Shown in pieces: positions 62,401 through 64,000 of a stretch of 64,000 bases of DNA. Below the pieces are notes generated by a model that saw only the letters and a list, made by a program, of their open reading frames with translations, was not told the DNA's origin and made no database searches. This DNA is from Lathyrus oleraceus (Eukaryota; Streptophyta; Magnoliopsida; Fabales; Fabaceae), in contig NC_066584.1 of assembly GCF_024323335.1 (NCBI RefSeq), positions 268,142,344-268,206,343 of the forward strand. The letters run 5' to 3'. The translations under genes were made by a program, and so were the position numbers. Within the stretch, counting starts at the first letter, position 1. Every line of letters begins with the position of its first letter.

Positions 62401-64000
62401 GAAATTTTATATGCATGCTATGTTATGGATTGTGATTGTGTGTGAATTATTTCATGATTTTTGGAATTGATTATGTTTGCTTTTGAGCTTGGTTTTGCTG
62501 TTGACCTTTTGTGTGCTCCCTCTTGCCATGTTTTGACTTCTTTGGTCTATAAAATGACAATGATGCATGATATGAGTTTGAAACCAATTGTGCTTGCTTC
62601 TCAAATGCTTGAACTTGACTTTGGTTGATTATTGTTTGCTGTTTTGACTTTCCCTTTTGTTTTTGACCCTAGGCTTGTCCTAGTGGTCTTTTGGACTTAT
62701 GTTGAGTTCATTGTTTCAGGTTAAGCATCAATGCCTCAAAGATCATACAAATTTGATTGAGCTTGATTATATATCATGTGCTAACCTTTGTTTTGTAGGT
62801 GGTATGACTCATATGAGTTTGGTCTTGTGCTTTGGCACTTCTGATTACTGTTAATTGTTGTTTCATTTCCTTCTGACTTAATTGTTGAAATGTGAACTGA
62901 TAAGTTTAACTTTTTCAGGTACCCTTTAGTTGCTTTATTTGCTTGCTTTGCTATTTAGCAATTTGCTTTTGAGGTATAATTACTCTTTCTTCATGTAGTC
63001 TGGAGACCCGGCCTGTTATTTGGCCGGGCAAACTGTCTGAAGTCCTCCTTAAGAGGCAATGCTTGTGTGTGTTTAATTTTGTCCCAAGCAGGAAAAGTCC
63101 TTCAAGTAAGGCAATTGGTAGATCAAAGGGATAAGTAACCTATCCCCTACTATTCAGTGAGTCTTCTCCTTGCTCCCATTACGTGGTTGTAGCATTGAGA
63201 TCCAAACCCAAGATCAATCGAGTCAATAATATGTGGAGAGAGTTCCTACTTTCTGAACTCCCACACTTTCCGAAATGCTCTCCCTGATCAGGGATAAGAG
63301 CAATGAGGCACACCCCTCATCTCCTTTCATCTGCTTCACCTTAGCCTCTCAATGGCAAGGTTAAGAGCAACTTTTTACCCTATTCCAGTTGGCCTCAGTG
63401 CCTAACCCTCTCGTGTGAGCCTCCTTGTTTGGATATAGAGTGTGCTGTTTGATTCTCATTGATTGCTTGATTACTTCATATGCACATGTTTGCTTATATG
63501 CTTCATGCATTTATCATCATCATTAATTGCTCATCAATGCATAATCACCTCATTTGTCTTTGTGACATTATCATTGCTGTTTACCCATTGAGGACAATTG
63601 TAAGACCATTCATTGGCCATTGCTCCTATGATATGGAAGTGAGTATAAGACCATCACCTTGGCCACTCATCTTATCTTTGCTTGATGCATTTGATTGTAT
63701 GTGAGGTTGCAACTGTAAGTCCCTGTAAGTTGGCATTTGCTTTCCTGTGATCATTTGTTGCTTTTGTTCTTGTATGTGAGGATCCATTGTAAGTCCCTGT
63801 AATGTGGCATTGGTTTTCCTGTGATCATATGTGGAGTTAACCTAAGTCCAGATAGATTGGCAGTTGACTTTCATATTTCATCTTTGTTTTCTTTTGAGGA
63901 GATTAGTGTAAGACCATTGAGTGGCATCTGATATCCCGTTCTATTTTAGGAGATTGGTATAAGCCCAGTGATTGGCATCCGACGTCCGCTTTTGTTGACT
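59444..64000 (+). mobile_element. E6: E2-type LTR inserted in the E5 array, runs off the window
   Basis: It starts TGTAAGACCCCAATTTTG in the middle of a satellite monomer ('accacgaccagac' precedes). It aligns along its whole length with the reverse complement of the E2 LTR from 24115 down to about 19560, roughly 10% diverged by eye, so it is the same family but not the same burst. No PPT precedes it, so this is the left end of an insertion (5' LTR or solo LTR). A TATA candidate is at 60598..60605 (TATATAAG). The LTR minisatellite begins near 63700. No gene is seen. Confidence 0.85.
60598..60605 (+). promoter_or_regulatory. Candidate TATA box, E6 LTR
   Basis: TATATAAG, about 1.15 kb after the LTR start, at the position of TATATATA in E2. 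Confidence 0.5.

Overview
This window is plant nuclear DNA made almost entirely of nested Ty3/gypsy LTR retrotransposons of the Tat/Ogre type. The evidence is very long LTRs (2.7 to 5.6 kb), a tRNA-Arg-type primer site, a second (archaeal-type) RNase H after the usual one, an ORF1-like coiled coil ahead of gag, and tandem-repeat-rich 3' untranslated regions. Together these suggest a legume, probably tribe Fabeae (pea, vetch, lentil or grasspea group). The species call is inference. I found no host gene, tRNA, rRNA or CRISPR array, and no intact retroelement polyprotein.

Layout. E1 (+ strand, 1..5371 and 24116..24469) contributes a broken integrase C-terminus, a 3' UTR with minisatellites, a polypurine tract and a 3' LTR. 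E2 (- strand, 5372..24115) is a complete LTR-to-LTR insertion inside the E1 LTR. It has two 5635-bp LTRs that are about 99.2% identical by hand count, a PBS and a PPT, but gag, protease, RT, both RNases H and most of integrase are deleted. E3 (+ strand, 24470..38943) is the element E1 jumped into. It keeps an ORF1-like end, gag, protease, RT, RNase H, archaeal-type RNase H, integrase, 3' UTR, PPT and the start of its 3' LTR (LTR-A), with many nonsense codons.

From 34918 to 48416, four LTR starts of one family (A, B, C, D) stand head to tail on the + strand. Each is cut off by the next. E5 (- strand, 48417..59443) then interrupts LTR-D. It consists of a 4681-bp 3' LTR, a PPT and a 6.3-kb 3' UTR that has grown into a satellite-like array (111-bp monomers and a 779-bp higher-order unit). 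E6 (+ strand, 59444 to the end) is an E2-type LTR inserted in that array and running off the window.

How it works together: nothing here encodes a working protein. The order of insertion can be read from who interrupts whom: E3, then E1, then E2 on the left; LTR-A, B, C, D, then E5, then E6 on the right. E2 keeps only the cis signals (LTRs, PBS, PPT) and would need proteins supplied by an autonomous relative. The most interesting parts are satellite birth in the E5 3' UTR, the young non-autonomous E2, the serial LTR stack, and a conserved promoter-proximal box in LTRs A to D.
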